This document shows positions 25,095 to 33,183 of a DNA stretch of 42,248 nucleotides, in pieces. A model generated the notes under the pieces. The model had not been told where the DNA came from and made no database searches. It worked only from the letters and a program-made list of their open reading frames with translations. The position numbers and the translations under genes were made by a program. Origin of the DNA: Bacillus sp. AFS037270 (GTDB lineage Bacteria > Bacillota > Bacilli > Bacillales_B > DSM-18226); assembly GCF_002585305.1 (NCBI RefSeq), contig NZ_NUNF01000082.1, forward strand, positions 22,477 to 64,724. Direction: 5' to 3'. The first letter of the stretch is position 1. Each line of letters begins with the position of its first letter.

Positions 25095-26312
25095 TTAATT
25101 AGGCGCTATCTCTTTTAAACGAATTTCATTCTTATTTAATACTAAATGGTCTTTCCGACCATGTAAGAATAGATAAAAAATAATGAGGACAAACATTAAA
25201 ATACCTAACCATACATACAAATTGCTGTAGCCAAGGACCGGTACTAAATATCCTAAGAAATAAGGGCCGAAGCCAAGACCTATATCTAAACCAATAAAGT
25301 ATGTGGAGGTAGCTAATCCCATTTTTTCTGGAGTTGTGACTTTAATTGCAAGAGCTTGAAAGGCAGAAGAAATATTACCAAAACCAATACCAATGATAAC
25401 GCCTGAAAGTAATAGAAGGAAGTCACTATGCGAGATACTTAAAAGAAGTAAACCTGCTCCAAAGAAAATGGCACATGGATATACGATATAGTTAGCACCT
25501 TTTGTATCCATAATACGACCTGTAAATGGACGTGTGAGAAGAACTGCTATAGAGTATGCTAAGAAGAAAAAGCTGGATGCACTAAGTAAATGACGTTCTC
25601 CTGCAAAGAAATTTAGGAAAGCAATAAGGCTTGCATAGCCTAATGCAAATAATAACATCAAAATTGCGATAGGAAGTGCTTTTCTATCAATAAATTGAGA
25701 AATATGAAAGCCTTTTTCTTCTTGAACGATATGTGCTTGGATTTTCGATATTTTTGTAAATAAGGTGCTGACTAGCGCTAAAATGGCAAAAACCATACAC
25801 AACATGAAAATAACAAAATAAGTAGTATGTTGGCTCAACAACAAACCGAAGAACGGTCCAATGGCTGTTCCAAGTGTTGAACTCATACTGAAGTAACCAA
25901 TTCCTTCACCTTTACGAGAAACTGGTAAAAGTTGCGCTACGACTGTACTTGTAGCGGTAGAAGCAATCCCAACTGCAAAACCATTTACCAGGCGGCTCAT
26001 GATCAATACGATAATCCCCGCTTGAATCAAATATAATGACATTGTTATAGGGAATAGAATTAAACCAATCATTAATATTTTTTTCGTGCCGACTTTATTA
26101 ATAATCCGGCCTGTAACGATTCTACCTAATAATGTTCCGACAATATAAATACCGGCTACAAGACCAGCTTGTGAAACAGAAGCATGAAACTCTTTTACAG
26201 CATATGATGCCATTGTAACCATTAATAAATAAAAAATAATCATAATGATGAAGTTAATGATGGACATAATAATAAAATCTTTTGTCCATAGTTTTTCACT
26301 TGGATTCCTCAC
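25095..26312 (-). CDS. MFS transporter
   Basis: A 405-residue protein with about twelve transmembrane segments. It has MFS motif A-like sequences GRIVTGRIINKVGTKK (about residue 62) and, in the second half, TRPFTGRIMDTKG. It starts at GTG 26310-26312 behind AGGAGG. It follows the CMD gene on the same strand, but a terminator-like hairpin lies between them. Substrate unknown; the neighbourhood (CMD-like protein, dehydrogenase) suggests a small organic acid or aromatic compound, which is inference. An efflux role is also possible. Confidence 0.88.
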   Translation of the reverse strand: MRNPSEKLWTKDFIIMSIINFIIMIIFYLLMVTMASYAVKEFHASVSQAGLVAGIYIVGTLLGRIVTGRIINKVGTKKILMIGLILFPITMSLYLIQAGIIVLIMSRLVNGFAVGIASTATSTVVAQLLPVSRKGEGIGYFSMSSTLGTAIGPFFGLLLSQHTTYFVIFMLCMVFAILALVSTLFTKISKIQAHIVQEEKGFHISQFIDRKALPIAILMLLFALGYASLIAFLNFFAGERHLLSASSFFFLAYSIAVLLTRPFTGRIMDTKGANYIVYPCAIFFGAGLLLLSISHSDFLLLLSGVIIGIGFGNISSAFQALAIKVTTPEKMGLATSTYFIGLDIGLGFGPYFLGYLVPVLGYSNLYVWLGILMFVLIIFYLFLHGRKDHLVLNKNEIRLKEIAPN

Positions 26313-26396
26313 TTAATATCCTCCTGATCTCTTAATTAAATTCTGCTGTATTTTCTAAATCTATGTGCATTTATTCACAATCTCAAAAAAATAAAT

Positions 26397-26416
26397 CCAC
26401 CTGCGTTAGCAGGTGG
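26397..26416 (-). terminator. Terminator or attenuator between CMD and MFS genes
   Basis: CCACCTGC-gtta-GCAGGTGG hairpin, followed on the minus strand by AUUUAUUUUUUU. It may reduce transcription from the CMD gene into the MFS gene. Confidence 0.7.
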
Positions 26417-26459
26417 CGTTTAAGGCGTGTGAACAGTTTTATTAATGTGGCTGCTTTTC

Positions 26460-26864
26460 TTAATTGTTAATTTTTACATTTCTTTGAGCAAAAACCTTTT
26501 TTACCACCTTTAGAGCATTCAAGACACGTGGGAAGCCTGTATAAGGAATCAAGTGCACAACAGTCCCAACAATTTCCTTTGGAGTTAATCCAATTGTAAG
26601 TCCTGTGTTGATATGCAATTCCAATTGCGGCTCTGTACCTAGACTTACAAGAGAAGCGATTGTGGCAATCGTACGCTGCTGATTAGTTAAGCCCTCTCGT
26701 GAATAAATATCTCCAAAAGCAAATTCAACAATATAACTCTCTAAATCAGGTGCAAGTTCTTTAAATTCGTCTACAATATTCATGTGTGTTCCAATTTCCT
26801 TATTATCTGTTAAAGTATACTCCTTTATAATATCTAAACCTTGTTGGTATCGAGTTTTTTCCAT
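26460..26864 (-). CDS. Carboxymuconolactone decarboxylase family protein
   Basis: A 134-residue all-helical protein of the CMD/AhpD-like family. It contains the family core GLTNQQRTIATIASLVSLG and ELHINTGLTIGLTPKEIVGT. It has no CxxC pair, so it belongs to the gamma-CMD-like group with a Glu/His site rather than to the AhpD disulfide reductases. ATG 26862-26864 follows TAGGAGG. Its upstream DNA contains the LysR-gene scraps and promoter repeat B. Substrate unknown. Confidence 0.88.
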   Translation of the reverse strand: MEKTRYQQGLDIIKEYTLTDNKEIGTHMNIVDEFKELAPDLESYIVEFAFGDIYSREGLTNQQRTIATIASLVSLGTEPQLELHINTGLTIGLTPKEIVGTVVHLIPYTGFPRVLNALKVVKKVFAQRNVKINN

Positions 26865-26965
26865 GTTATTTTCCTCCTAAAACATCATTTGTATTTGACA
26901 GAAATAACTATAACGCTGTTTTAGTTATTCGTAAAATACATATAACTCATAAGGTGCATTCCTTT

Positions 26966-27083
26966 TTTTCATGGTTCAAGAGGTAATTCAACTGAAATTT
27001 TTCCTTTTTTAAGTTCATTCATTCATATAGGTGGGCTAGATAAATCATTTAGCGATCCCCTTACGCTCCATGAATGAATTCTT
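26966..27083 (-). pseudogene. LysR gene remnant with large internal deletions
   Basis: On the minus strand, three blocks collinear with the LysR gene at 24006-24896 follow promoter copy B. The leader and start region (CATTCATGGA against CATTCGTGGA) comes first. An internal block at 27003-27054 matches 24225-24276 (shared CTAAATGATTTATCTA, CACCTATATGA and ATGAACTTAAAAAA). The 3' end at 26966-27000 matches about 24862-24896 (TGAATTACCTC shared, encoding the ELP-type C-terminus). About 750 bp are missing. This is direct evidence that LysR was once duplicated here. Confidence 0.85.
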
Positions 27084-27162
27084 CAATCTATGAATTATAT
27101 ACATATGTTTTATTCATATTATTCATTTTACTCATATAAAAAGGCGATGTATACTAAGTGTG
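27084..27162. repeat. 79-bp inverted repeat, copy B (dehydrogenase promoter/operator)
   Basis: The partner of 23915-23993. On the plus strand it carries TTTACT-17-TATACT (-10 at 27150-27155) directed at the dehydrogenase gene, with inverted ATACATATGT-type sequences upstream that could be the LysR binding site. Confidence 0.85.
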
Positions 27163-27224
27163 AACAAAATGTGAACAAAAATATAAAAATTACAAACAAC
27201 AAGGTATTATAGGAGGAATTAATC

Positions 27225-28061
27225 ATGAGTAAAAAAATTGGATTTGTAGGATTAGGAACAATGGGTTTCCCGATGGCAGTTAATTTAAAGAAAGCTGGTT
27301 TTGAAGTAATCGGTTATGATGCCTTTAAAAGTGGTTATGAGAAGGCAAAAGCTTCTGGAATAACAATGGTAGAAACTTTAAAAGAAGTGTCGGAACAAGC
27401 TGACGAAGCGATTATCTCAATGGTTCGTGACTATGCCCAAAATGTTGACGTTATTTTTGGTGAAAACGGTCTATTATCTGCTCAACCTAAAGATAAAACA
27501 ATCATTGTCATGAGTACACTTGACCCTGATACCATGAATCAATTAGGCAAAAAAGTCGAAGAAGAAAGTGATTTGAAATTAATTAGCGCTGCGGTAAGTG
27601 GTGGTGCTTCAGGTGCCCAAGCTGGAACATTATCGATAATGACATCCGGTTCAGAAGACATTGTGAAATCTTTCCAACCATACTTTGATGCGATTGGGTC
27701 CAATATTTTCTACTATGGCGGGGAGCCAGGCAACAGCCAAGTAGCAAAATTAGTTAATAATATGATTCTAGGTATTAACATGAATGCTCTAGCTGAAGGA
27801 CTTAAATTAGGAAAACACTATAACTTACCTCAACAAGAGGTATTAAACTTGTTACAAGTTAGTACAGGTGATAGCTGGGTAGTTAGAAATTGGAGCGATG
27901 TTTCTGAATGGACAGCAGACACTGCCTTGGCTGTTTTACTTAAAGACTTAAAGGCAGCTTATAACGAAGGGCTTAAACACAATGTAACTTTACCATTCAA
28001 TGCCTTATCATCTACACAATTATTTGACTCTATGGGAAAAGAGAAACCAGAAGCAAAATAA
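27225..28061 (+). CDS. NAD(P)-dependent beta-hydroxyacid dehydrogenase (HIBADH-like)
   Basis: A 278-residue enzyme of the 3-hydroxyisobutyrate / 6-phosphogluconate dehydrogenase family. It has an N-terminal Rossmann motif GFVGLGTMGFPMAVNLKKAG, a substrate-binding AAVSGGASGAQ (family consensus DAPVSGG), and the catalytic-lysine segment GNSQVAKLVNNM. It ends slightly short of the usual 285-295 residues but looks complete. ATG 27225 follows ATAGGAGG. Members oxidise short hydroxyacids or reduce semialdehydes. Promoter copy B implies control by the LysR protein. The exact substrate cannot be read from the sequence. Confidence 0.88.
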   Translation: MSKKIGFVGLGTMGFPMAVNLKKAGFEVIGYDAFKSGYEKAKASGITMVETLKEVSEQADEAIISMVRDYAQNVDVIFGENGLLSAQPKDKTIIVMSTLDPDTMNQLGKKVEEESDLKLISAAVSGGASGAQAGTLSIMTSGSEDIVKSFQPYFDAIGSNIFYYGGEPGNSQVAKLVNNMILGINMNALAEGLKLGKHYNLPQQEVLNLLQVSTGDSWVVRNWSDVSEWTADTALAVLLKDLKAAYNEGLKHNVTLPFNALSSTQLFDSMGKEKPEAK

Positions 28062-28140
28062 TTGAATAAGGTTGCTGTAACCAAGTACTTGACCGCCTTA
28101 TCGACTTTAAAGAAAAGTAAACGACAAGTAGCCCCAAATA

Positions 28141-28329
28141 CAAGATGAAAATTGTGTTTCCGGAACTACTATTTGTTTTCCATGTTTCCTAGATGTAATC
28201 AATACTTTAACAAGTGAATTTCATGAGGATTGGTTATTAATAATTGAAATCCTAGAGCTATTAATAAAACATAATCTTTTACTAGAAAAACAAGAGATTC
28301 TTTTAAATCAACTCGAAGAAATTGAATGA
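28141..28329 (+). pseudogene. Startless open frame, possible gene remnant
   Basis: An open stretch of 62 codons encodes protein-like sequence (GTTICFPCFLDVINTL, HEDWLLIIEILELLIKHN, LEKQEILLNQLEEIE) but has no start codon or binding site and begins right after a TAG. It is the only structure in the 405-bp gap 28062-28466. It may be the tail of a lost gene. Confidence 0.25.
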
Positions 28330-28466
28330 GGAATACCCAGTTTTGATTCAAAGAGGACTAATGTTGGCATCAAAATAAGCAATGTGGTTTCAATGTATAA
28401 AGATCGTGCAATTTGTACCTTGTTTTAGGGTTAAACTGACATATACTGACTTGGAGGAGTGAGATT

Positions 28467-28730
28467 ATGTTCTTGCAAGGGACCATTATTACAGGTGAAT
28501 TTGATTCAAGTATGAATGAATTTTCCTTACAGAAAGTTAAAAATTTCAACACAGAATCGGTCCTTAAAGATAACCAAATAAATAATATCTATCATTATTT
28601 AAAAGAACATCAGCATGAAGATGATGGGCAAGTTATTACCCTATACGATCAAATGCCTATACGAATATCTCAAAAGGAAATTAACCAGTTAATTTGTGAT
28701 TTAGAGAGAGTAATGTCCATGTATAATTGA
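28467..28730 (+). CDS. Hypothetical protein (87 aa)
   Basis: Supported by a strong TTGGAGGAG binding site before the ATG and a downstream hairpin. It is an acidic, soluble, mixed alpha/beta protein (MFLQGTIITGEFDSSMNEFS, ISQKEINQLICDLERVMSMY) with no recognisable family. No operon partner. Confidence 0.7.
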   Translation: MFLQGTIITGEFDSSMNEFSLQKVKNFNTESVLKDNQINNIYHYLKEHQHEDDGQVITLYDQMPIRISQKEINQLICDLERVMSMYN

Positions 28731-28756
28731 AGGTAAATAAGGTCTTTACAAAAAGC

Positions 28757-28779
28757 AAGCAGATCCAATGGATCTGCTT
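28757..28779. terminator. Probable bidirectional terminator
   Basis: AAGCAGATCC-aat-GGATCTGCTT hairpin between the small gene and the SDR gene. U-tracts are modest on both sides. Confidence 0.6.
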
Positions 28780-28787
28780 ATGTTTCT

Positions 28788-29504
28788 TTATGGATTTGTT
28801 GACCATAGTCCTGCAGTTTTTACGAATACTCTTGGATTAAGTTTTAATCCGGCTACGATTAATTCAGCCAGGTCTTCTGGGTGCATAACATTTTCTTCAT
28901 TGCCACTAACAAGGTTTGTATCAATTGCCAAATCTGTTACGACCGTACTTGGTGTTAAAGCTGTTACACGGATATTATGCTTTCTTACTTCCAGCATGAG
29001 TGATTCTGTTAGTCCTATAACAGCAAATTTAGAAGCACTATAAGCACTTGTTACAGGAGCACCTTTTTGGCCAGCAGATGAAGAGATATTGATGATATCA
29101 CCTGATTTTCTTTCAATCATGCCAGGTAATAAAACTCTTGTTACATTATATACACCCATTAAGTTTACTTGGATGATTTTCTCCCATTCTTCAGGAGTTA
29201 AATCAAGAAAACCGCCAAATTTAGCAGTACCTGCATTGTTGATTAAGATATCAATCGGTCCTAGGTCCGATTTGATATGTTCAAGAGCATGAGTAACTGA
29301 TTCGAGGTCAGTAACATCTGCTGTTGCAGCTGATACTATTACGTCATATTGTTCTAGTTCAGCAGATACCTTTTCAAGATTGGTCATGTTCAATCCAATC
29401 ATTCCGATATTAACTCCTTCTTTTGCTAAGGCGATAGCAGTAGCTCGTCCAATACCTCTTCCTGCTCCAGTAATTAGAGCAGTTTTTCCATTTAAAGAAC
29501 TCAT
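28788..29504 (-). CDS. yoxD: Short-chain dehydrogenase/reductase (YoxD/FabG-like)
   Basis: A 238-residue classical SDR, the same length as B. subtilis YoxD and very similar at both ends. It has the cofactor motif TGAGRGIG (about 13-20), NNAG, the catalytic Ser-Tyr-Lys (ISSSAGQKG, then YSASK) and the tail AGLWSTNP, which matches YoxD. ATG 29502-29504 follows GGAGTG; the longer in-frame start adds ten residues and lacks a site. Annotated relatives are called 3-oxoacyl-ACP reductases, but the physiological substrate is uncertain. It lies downstream of hxlAB with a terminator between. Confidence 0.92.
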   Translation of the reverse strand: MSSLNGKTALITGAGRGIGRATAIALAKEGVNIGMIGLNMTNLEKVSAELEQYDVIVSAATADVTDLESVTHALEHIKSDLGPIDILINNAGTAKFGGFLDLTPEEWEKIIQVNLMGVYNVTRVLLPGMIERKSGDIINISSSAGQKGAPVTSAYSASKFAVIGLTESLMLEVRKHNIRVTALTPSTVVTDLAIDTNLVSGNEENVMHPEDLAELIVAGLKLNPRVFVKTAGLWSTNP

Positions 29505-29572
29505 TTTATCACTCCTATAAAAAATAAAAAGCATTTAAATAATAACAAATTGAAGTAATTGAATACTAACAG

Positions 29573-29611
29573 AAAGACCGCAATCTTTCATTGGAATAGT
29601 TTGCGGTCTTT
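29573..29611 (-). terminator. hxlAB terminator
   Basis: AAAGACCGCAA / TTGCGGTCTTT, 11-bp perfect stem, 16 nt after the hxlB stop. Confidence 0.75.
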
Positions 29612-29626
29612 CCTATTTAGATTTCT

Positions 29627-30184
29627 TTATTCTAAATTGGCATGTCTACCATACATCTTATCGGTATCCAAACCCTTTTTCTCCATGAACCTCAGAATGA
29701 CTGCGTCGTAGAATACTAAAAGAGTTTGCTCAAATAATGAGCCCATTGGCTGAATGGTTGTATAATCACCTTTGGACTGATCTTTTGGTGATCCAGGTAA
29801 TTTAATGGTGATATCAGCTAATTTTCCAATAGTTGACTCAGGGAAAATAGTTACAGCTGCTATCGTCCCACCTATACTTTTTGCTTTTTCAGCCATGGAA
29901 ACTAAGCTTTTTGTTTCTCCAGAACCAGATCCGATGATCAATATGTCATCTTTTTCAAAGTTAGAGGTTACTGTTTCGCCTATAATATAGGCATCTATAC
30001 CCATGTGCATCATTCGCATTGCGAAAGATTTAGCCATAAATCCAGATCTACCTGCGCCGGCAACAAAGACTTTCTTTGATTCAAGTATCCCATTTACTAA
30101 TTTTTCAGCTTCATCGTCCGAAATTAAGTTTACGGATCGATATAACTCTTTTATAATTTCAGCTAAATATTGAGTCGTATTCAT
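29627..30184 (-). CDS. hxlB: 6-phospho-3-hexuloisomerase
   Basis: A 185-residue SIS-domain isomerase, the same length as B. subtilis HxlB. It contains the sugar-phosphate-binding AGAGRSGFMAKSFAMRMMHM and GSGSGETKSL, and ends HANLE as in HxlB. It converts D-arabino-3-hexulose 6-phosphate to fructose 6-phosphate, the second step of ribulose-monophosphate formaldehyde fixation. The start is the ATG at 30182-30184, chosen because MNTTQYLAEI aligns with HxlB; another ATG three codons earlier sits only 2 nt from AAGGG. The gene follows hxlA by about 15 nt. Confidence 0.95.
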   Translation of the reverse strand: MNTTQYLAEIIKELYRSVNLISDDEAEKLVNGILESKKVFVAGAGRSGFMAKSFAMRMMHMGIDAYIIGETVTSNFEKDDILIIGSGSGETKSLVSMAEKAKSIGGTIAAVTIFPESTIGKLADITIKLPGSPKDQSKGDYTTIQPMGSLFEQTLLVFYDAVILRFMEKKGLDTDKMYGRHANLE

Positions 30185-30198
30185 GCTGTTCATTACCC

Positions 30199-30825
30199 TT
30201 AATTGATCATTTGTTGCATTTTAGCAGCAGCAGCTTTTTTATCAGCTTGTCCAGTAATACCGCCACCTACAATGACAAGGTCTGGTTGTACTTTAACGAC
30301 TTCAGGAAGTGTTTCTAATTTAATACCGCCTGCGATGGCCGTTTTTGCATTTTTTACAACACTTTTGATGGTTTGAAGATCCTCAAAAGAGTTTTTGCCA
30401 ATTGCTTGAAGATCGTAGCCAGTGTGCACACAAATATAATCTACGCCCATTGCATCCACTTCTTTAGCACGTCCAGCAAGGTCTTTTACTGCAATCATAT
30501 CGACAAGGATTTTTTTACCTTGTTTTTTCGCTTCTTCTACAGCACCTTTAATAGACATATCTTCAGCAGTTCCAAGAATAGTGATGATATCTGCACCTGC
30601 TTCAGAAGCTTTCATCACTTCATAACCAGCAGCATCCATGATCTTAATATCTGCTAATACTTTTAAATTAGGGAATGCTTCTTTTATAGCCTTTACTGCA
30701 TGGAGACCTTCATTGATCACAACCGGCGTACCGATTTCTACGATATCAATGTGCTCCTCCACTTCTTTTACCAACGCAATTGCTTCTGGAATATTTACTA
30801 AATCTAAAGCTAATTGTAATTCCAT
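30199..30825 (-). CDS. hxlA: 3-hexulose-6-phosphate synthase
   Basis: A 208-residue TIM barrel of the OMP decarboxylase suprafamily. It has ALDLVNIPEA, the DIKIMDAAGYE catalytic segment and a C-terminal phosphate-binding AGGIK / VGGGITGQ. It condenses formaldehyde with ribulose 5-phosphate, detoxifying formaldehyde in non-methylotrophic Bacillus. ATG 30825 follows GGAGTG. First gene of the hxlAB operon, divergent from hxlR. Confidence 0.96.
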   Translation of the reverse strand: MELQLALDLVNIPEAIALVKEVEEHIDIVEIGTPVVINEGLHAVKAIKEAFPNLKVLADIKIMDAAGYEVMKASEAGADIITILGTAEDMSIKGAVEEAKKQGKKILVDMIAVKDLAGRAKEVDAMGVDYICVHTGYDLQAIGKNSFEDLQTIKSVVKNAKTAIAGGIKLETLPEVVKVQPDLVIVGGGITGQADKKAAAAKMQQMIN

Positions 30826-30882
30826 CTATATTCACTCCTAATAATTTTTATAGATTGTCGTACAGTAATAATATCTCGAAAG

Positions 30883-31017
30883 TGTAAAAGTACCTTTACA
30901 GTAATATTTTCTTATTGGATATTATCTGTACCAGCAGTAGGGATTGATGATGCTCCTTGTCGCTGAACAATTGCAAGTATACAATGTATGGTATTATATT
31001 AAAAGTACGCACTTTTA
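30883..31017. promoter_or_regulatory. Divergent hxlA-hxlR control region with two HxlR-like sites
   Basis: Two inverted repeats share a GTAC-centred core: TGTAAA-AGTACC-TTTACA (30883-30900) near hxlA, and TAAAAGT-ACGC-ACTTTTA (31000-31017) nearer hxlR. B. subtilis HxlR binds two sites in the same divergent gap and activates hxlAB on formaldehyde; these are candidates for the equivalents. Confidence 0.55.
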
Positions 31018-31075
31018 TTTTACATAGTGCTAAAAAGTATACTATGGGTTATAATAGCCTTGGAGGTGAACTGGA

Positions 31076-31441
31076 ATGTCACGAATGCAGGATAAGATGT
31101 TTAACTGTGAAAAGGAATTAACCCTTTCCGTTATCGGTGGTAAATGGAAAATGCTTATTTTGTGGCATCTAGGCAAAGAAGGAACAAAGCGATTTGGTGA
31201 ATTGAAGGCTCTAATGCCAGGGATCACTCAAAGAATGCTTGTTAACCAATTGCGTGAACTGGAAGAAGACTTGATTGTTAAACGAGAAGTCTACCCAGTG
31301 GTTCCGCCAAAAGTGGAATATTCCCTCACTGAACAAGGAAGAACTTTGATGCCGATTCTTGATGCAATGTATAAATGGGGTAAAGATTATATGGAGACGA
31401 TCGGGTTGAATCATTCAGAACAACAGGAGTCAATTAAGTAA
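31076..31441 (+). CDS. hxlR: HxlR, formaldehyde-responsive activator of hxlAB
   Basis: A 121-residue winged-helix regulator, the founding type of the HxlR family (B. subtilis 120 aa). Typical blocks are [40 protein letters not shown] and [12 protein letters not shown]. The N-terminal Cys (FNCEKE) is the conserved family cysteine that reacts with formaldehyde in HxlR. ATG 31076 follows TTGGAGGTG. Divergent from hxlAB with a 250-bp control region. Confidence 0.95.
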   Translation: MSRMQDKMFNCEKELTLSVIGGKWKMLILWHLGKEGTKRFGELKALMPGITQRMLVNQLRELEEDLIVKREVYPVVPPKVEYSLTEQGRTLMPILDAMYKWGKDYMETIGLNHSEQQESIK

Positions 31442-31475
31442 AACTCTCTATTATATAGACCATAACAAACCATAT

Positions 31476-31515
31476 AAAAAAGAGGCAAGGTGATCATTCA
31501 CATTGCCTCTTTTTT
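31476..31515 (+). terminator. hxlR terminator
   Basis: AAAAAAGAGGCAA / TTGCCTCTTTTTT with an inner GTGATCATTCAC loop stem. Confidence 0.85.
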
Positions 31516-31620
31516 GATCATTCATTTTGAAGAAAATTACTATTATGTAAAAAAACGAAACCCCCAGTACTGCACAAACTAATTATGTAATGTTAAATAA
31601 ATACACAGGTACGTGTCAAT

Positions 31621-32251
31621 ATGTATGAAAAACAAATTGTCGGTGAAATAGCAGCAGAGTTTGTAAAAGATGGAATGATTGTGGGGCTTGGTACGGGCTC
31701 GACCGTTTTCTATACAATTCAAAAGCTTGGACAGCTAGTTAAGGAGGGTCTTTCCATTAAAGGTATTCCAACTTCCGTTCAAACGAAAGAAGTGGCAAAA
31801 GAATTGGGCATTCCACTTACGAGATTCAGTGAGATCGAAAGGATAGATATTGCTATTGATGGGGCAGATGAAGTCAATTCCAAATTGGAACTAATTAAAG
31901 GTGGAGGCGGTGCACTATTAAGAGAGAAAATCATAGCGAAAGCGGCCAAGACATTTATTGTTGTAGCAGATACATCAAAAATGGTAGAGAAATTAGGGGC
32001 GTTTCGACTTCCAGTTGAAGTTATACCGTTTGGCTTTGAAATGACGGAAAGACATATTAGAGCAATTGGCTTAGTTCCAGAAATTCGTCTAACCAATTTC
32101 TCCATTTATCACAGAAAATGGTAACTATATTTTTGACTGCCATTTTCCAGATAATGTTCAACCTGAAAAATTAGAACAAAAGCTTAACATGATTCCGGGA
32201 GTTTTAGAAAATGGATTATTTGTCGGAATGACTGATCTTGTCATCACATAA
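31621..32251 (+). pseudogene. rpiA: Ribose-5-phosphate isomerase A, frameshifted near the 3' end
   Basis: The first 155 codons are clear RpiA: GLGTGSTVFYTI, DGADEV, KGGGGALLREKI and VVADTSKMVEKLG, all catalytic segments. After IRLTN the frame runs to TAA at 32122. The true C-terminus continues in another frame (FITENGNYIFDCHFPDNVQ to MTDLVIT, stop 32249-32251). A loss of a few bases near 32095-32105 explains this. RpiA would supply ribulose 5-phosphate to HxlA, so its place beside hxl genes is sensible. The binding site is poor (CAGG only). A chromosomal copy elsewhere probably does the essential job; a sequencing error is the alternative. Confidence 0.85.
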
Positions 32252-32334
32252 GATCGAGATAAGAATATTGTCATGTTATACAAGGTAATATCGTAAAAGG
32301 TATAAATATTTATACTCTGGTAACATAAAAGTTC

Positions 32335-32387
32335 AAAAAAAGCTTGTCGATTAAGTCTAAGAAATAGACTCGTCGATAAGCTTTTTT
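32335..32387. terminator. Strong hairpin terminator
   Basis: AAAAAAGCTTGTCGA / TCGATAAGCTTTTTT with inner AGTCT/AGACT pairing, between rpiA and the gerC remnant. Confidence 0.8.
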
Positions 32388-32432
32388 AATGCACTTTTAA
32401 TATTTTGTCTTATAATATTAACATTTTTCTTT

Positions 32433-33127
32433 TCATTCATGAACACTTGTTAAGGGTTGGATTTTGATATTATAATCAACATTTACCACTAATGTCTTCC
32501 AATGTTTTAACCACTCTTTTTCACTCATTGGTTTGGTAAAAGGGCCAAGTGTAAGAGTACCGATTTTAAAGGGATCCACTTCTAATTGCTGCAGGTTATT
32601 AATAAGCTCCAATGTCTTTTTTTCTAAAAATGTTTCGATCTTTTTATTGAATCTTCTAAAACAATTTGATCTTGTATATTTTTATCACCGCTGTACTCTT
32701 CGATGCGGCCATTTACATCAATTTTAATGGATAGTTTAGAATTGTTTTAATCCAATTTTTTATGTACATGTGAACGAACATGACCAAAAACTACAGAGTA
32801 TTTTGGTATTGAAAGATATTTAAGGTAATGATCGTTGTCGATGAGCTGAAAGATTTCATCATCTATCCCATGGGCAATGACTTTAAAATAGTCATCCTTA
32901 AAAATAGCAGTTCCATCATATATGAAATCGGTTGGCTTAGCCTTAAAAACAGGCAAAATGGGATCCGAAAAAGGTGAATATAAATTATTTTTAAATTGAT
33001 GGAGATTGACGATAGACATTTCTCCCTGTTTTTTTTTCTCATAGTGCCGAAGCATACGATAAAGTAAACTAGCAATAGGTAAGCGATTGATGTAATCTCC
33101 GGCTTTTCTACTGCTCCACATAACATA
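32433..33127 (-). pseudogene. Ger(x)C-type spore germination protein, truncated and broken
   Basis: On the minus strand the frame from about 33127 gives the middle of a Ger(x)C protein (SPFSDPILPVFKAKPTDFIY, DGTAIFKDDYFKV). It meets an in-frame TAA at about 32747, continues as KLSIKIDVNGRIEEYSGD, shifts frame near 32660, then gives the C-terminal domain (DPFKIGTLTLGPF, WKTLVVNVDYNIKI) to the stop at 32433. The N-terminal signal/lipobox third is missing, and the truncation falls exactly at the hairpin repeat 33128-33169. Ger(x)C proteins are lipoprotein subunits of nutrient germinant receptors; no gerA- or gerB-type gene is nearby. Confidence 0.75.
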
Positions 33128-33169
33128 GGGACGGTTCTCATGCTTATTTTTAAGCATGAGAACCGTCCC
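33128..33169. repeat. Perfect palindromic repeat, GGGACGGTTCTC family
   Basis: Two 19-bp arms (GGGACGGTTCTCATGCTTA and its complement) around a 4-nt loop. Related sequences are at 33749-33773 and 40837-40873. It sits on the truncated end of the gerC remnant. Confidence 0.8.
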
Positions 33170-33183
33170 CATGTTTCCATGTT

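Noticed and set aside
17284..32251. All frameshifted genes as sequencing artefacts
   Set aside because: Possible for the split CxxC gene and rpiA (one break each), but not for the sigma-54 regulator (six breaks) or the LysR remnant (large deletions).
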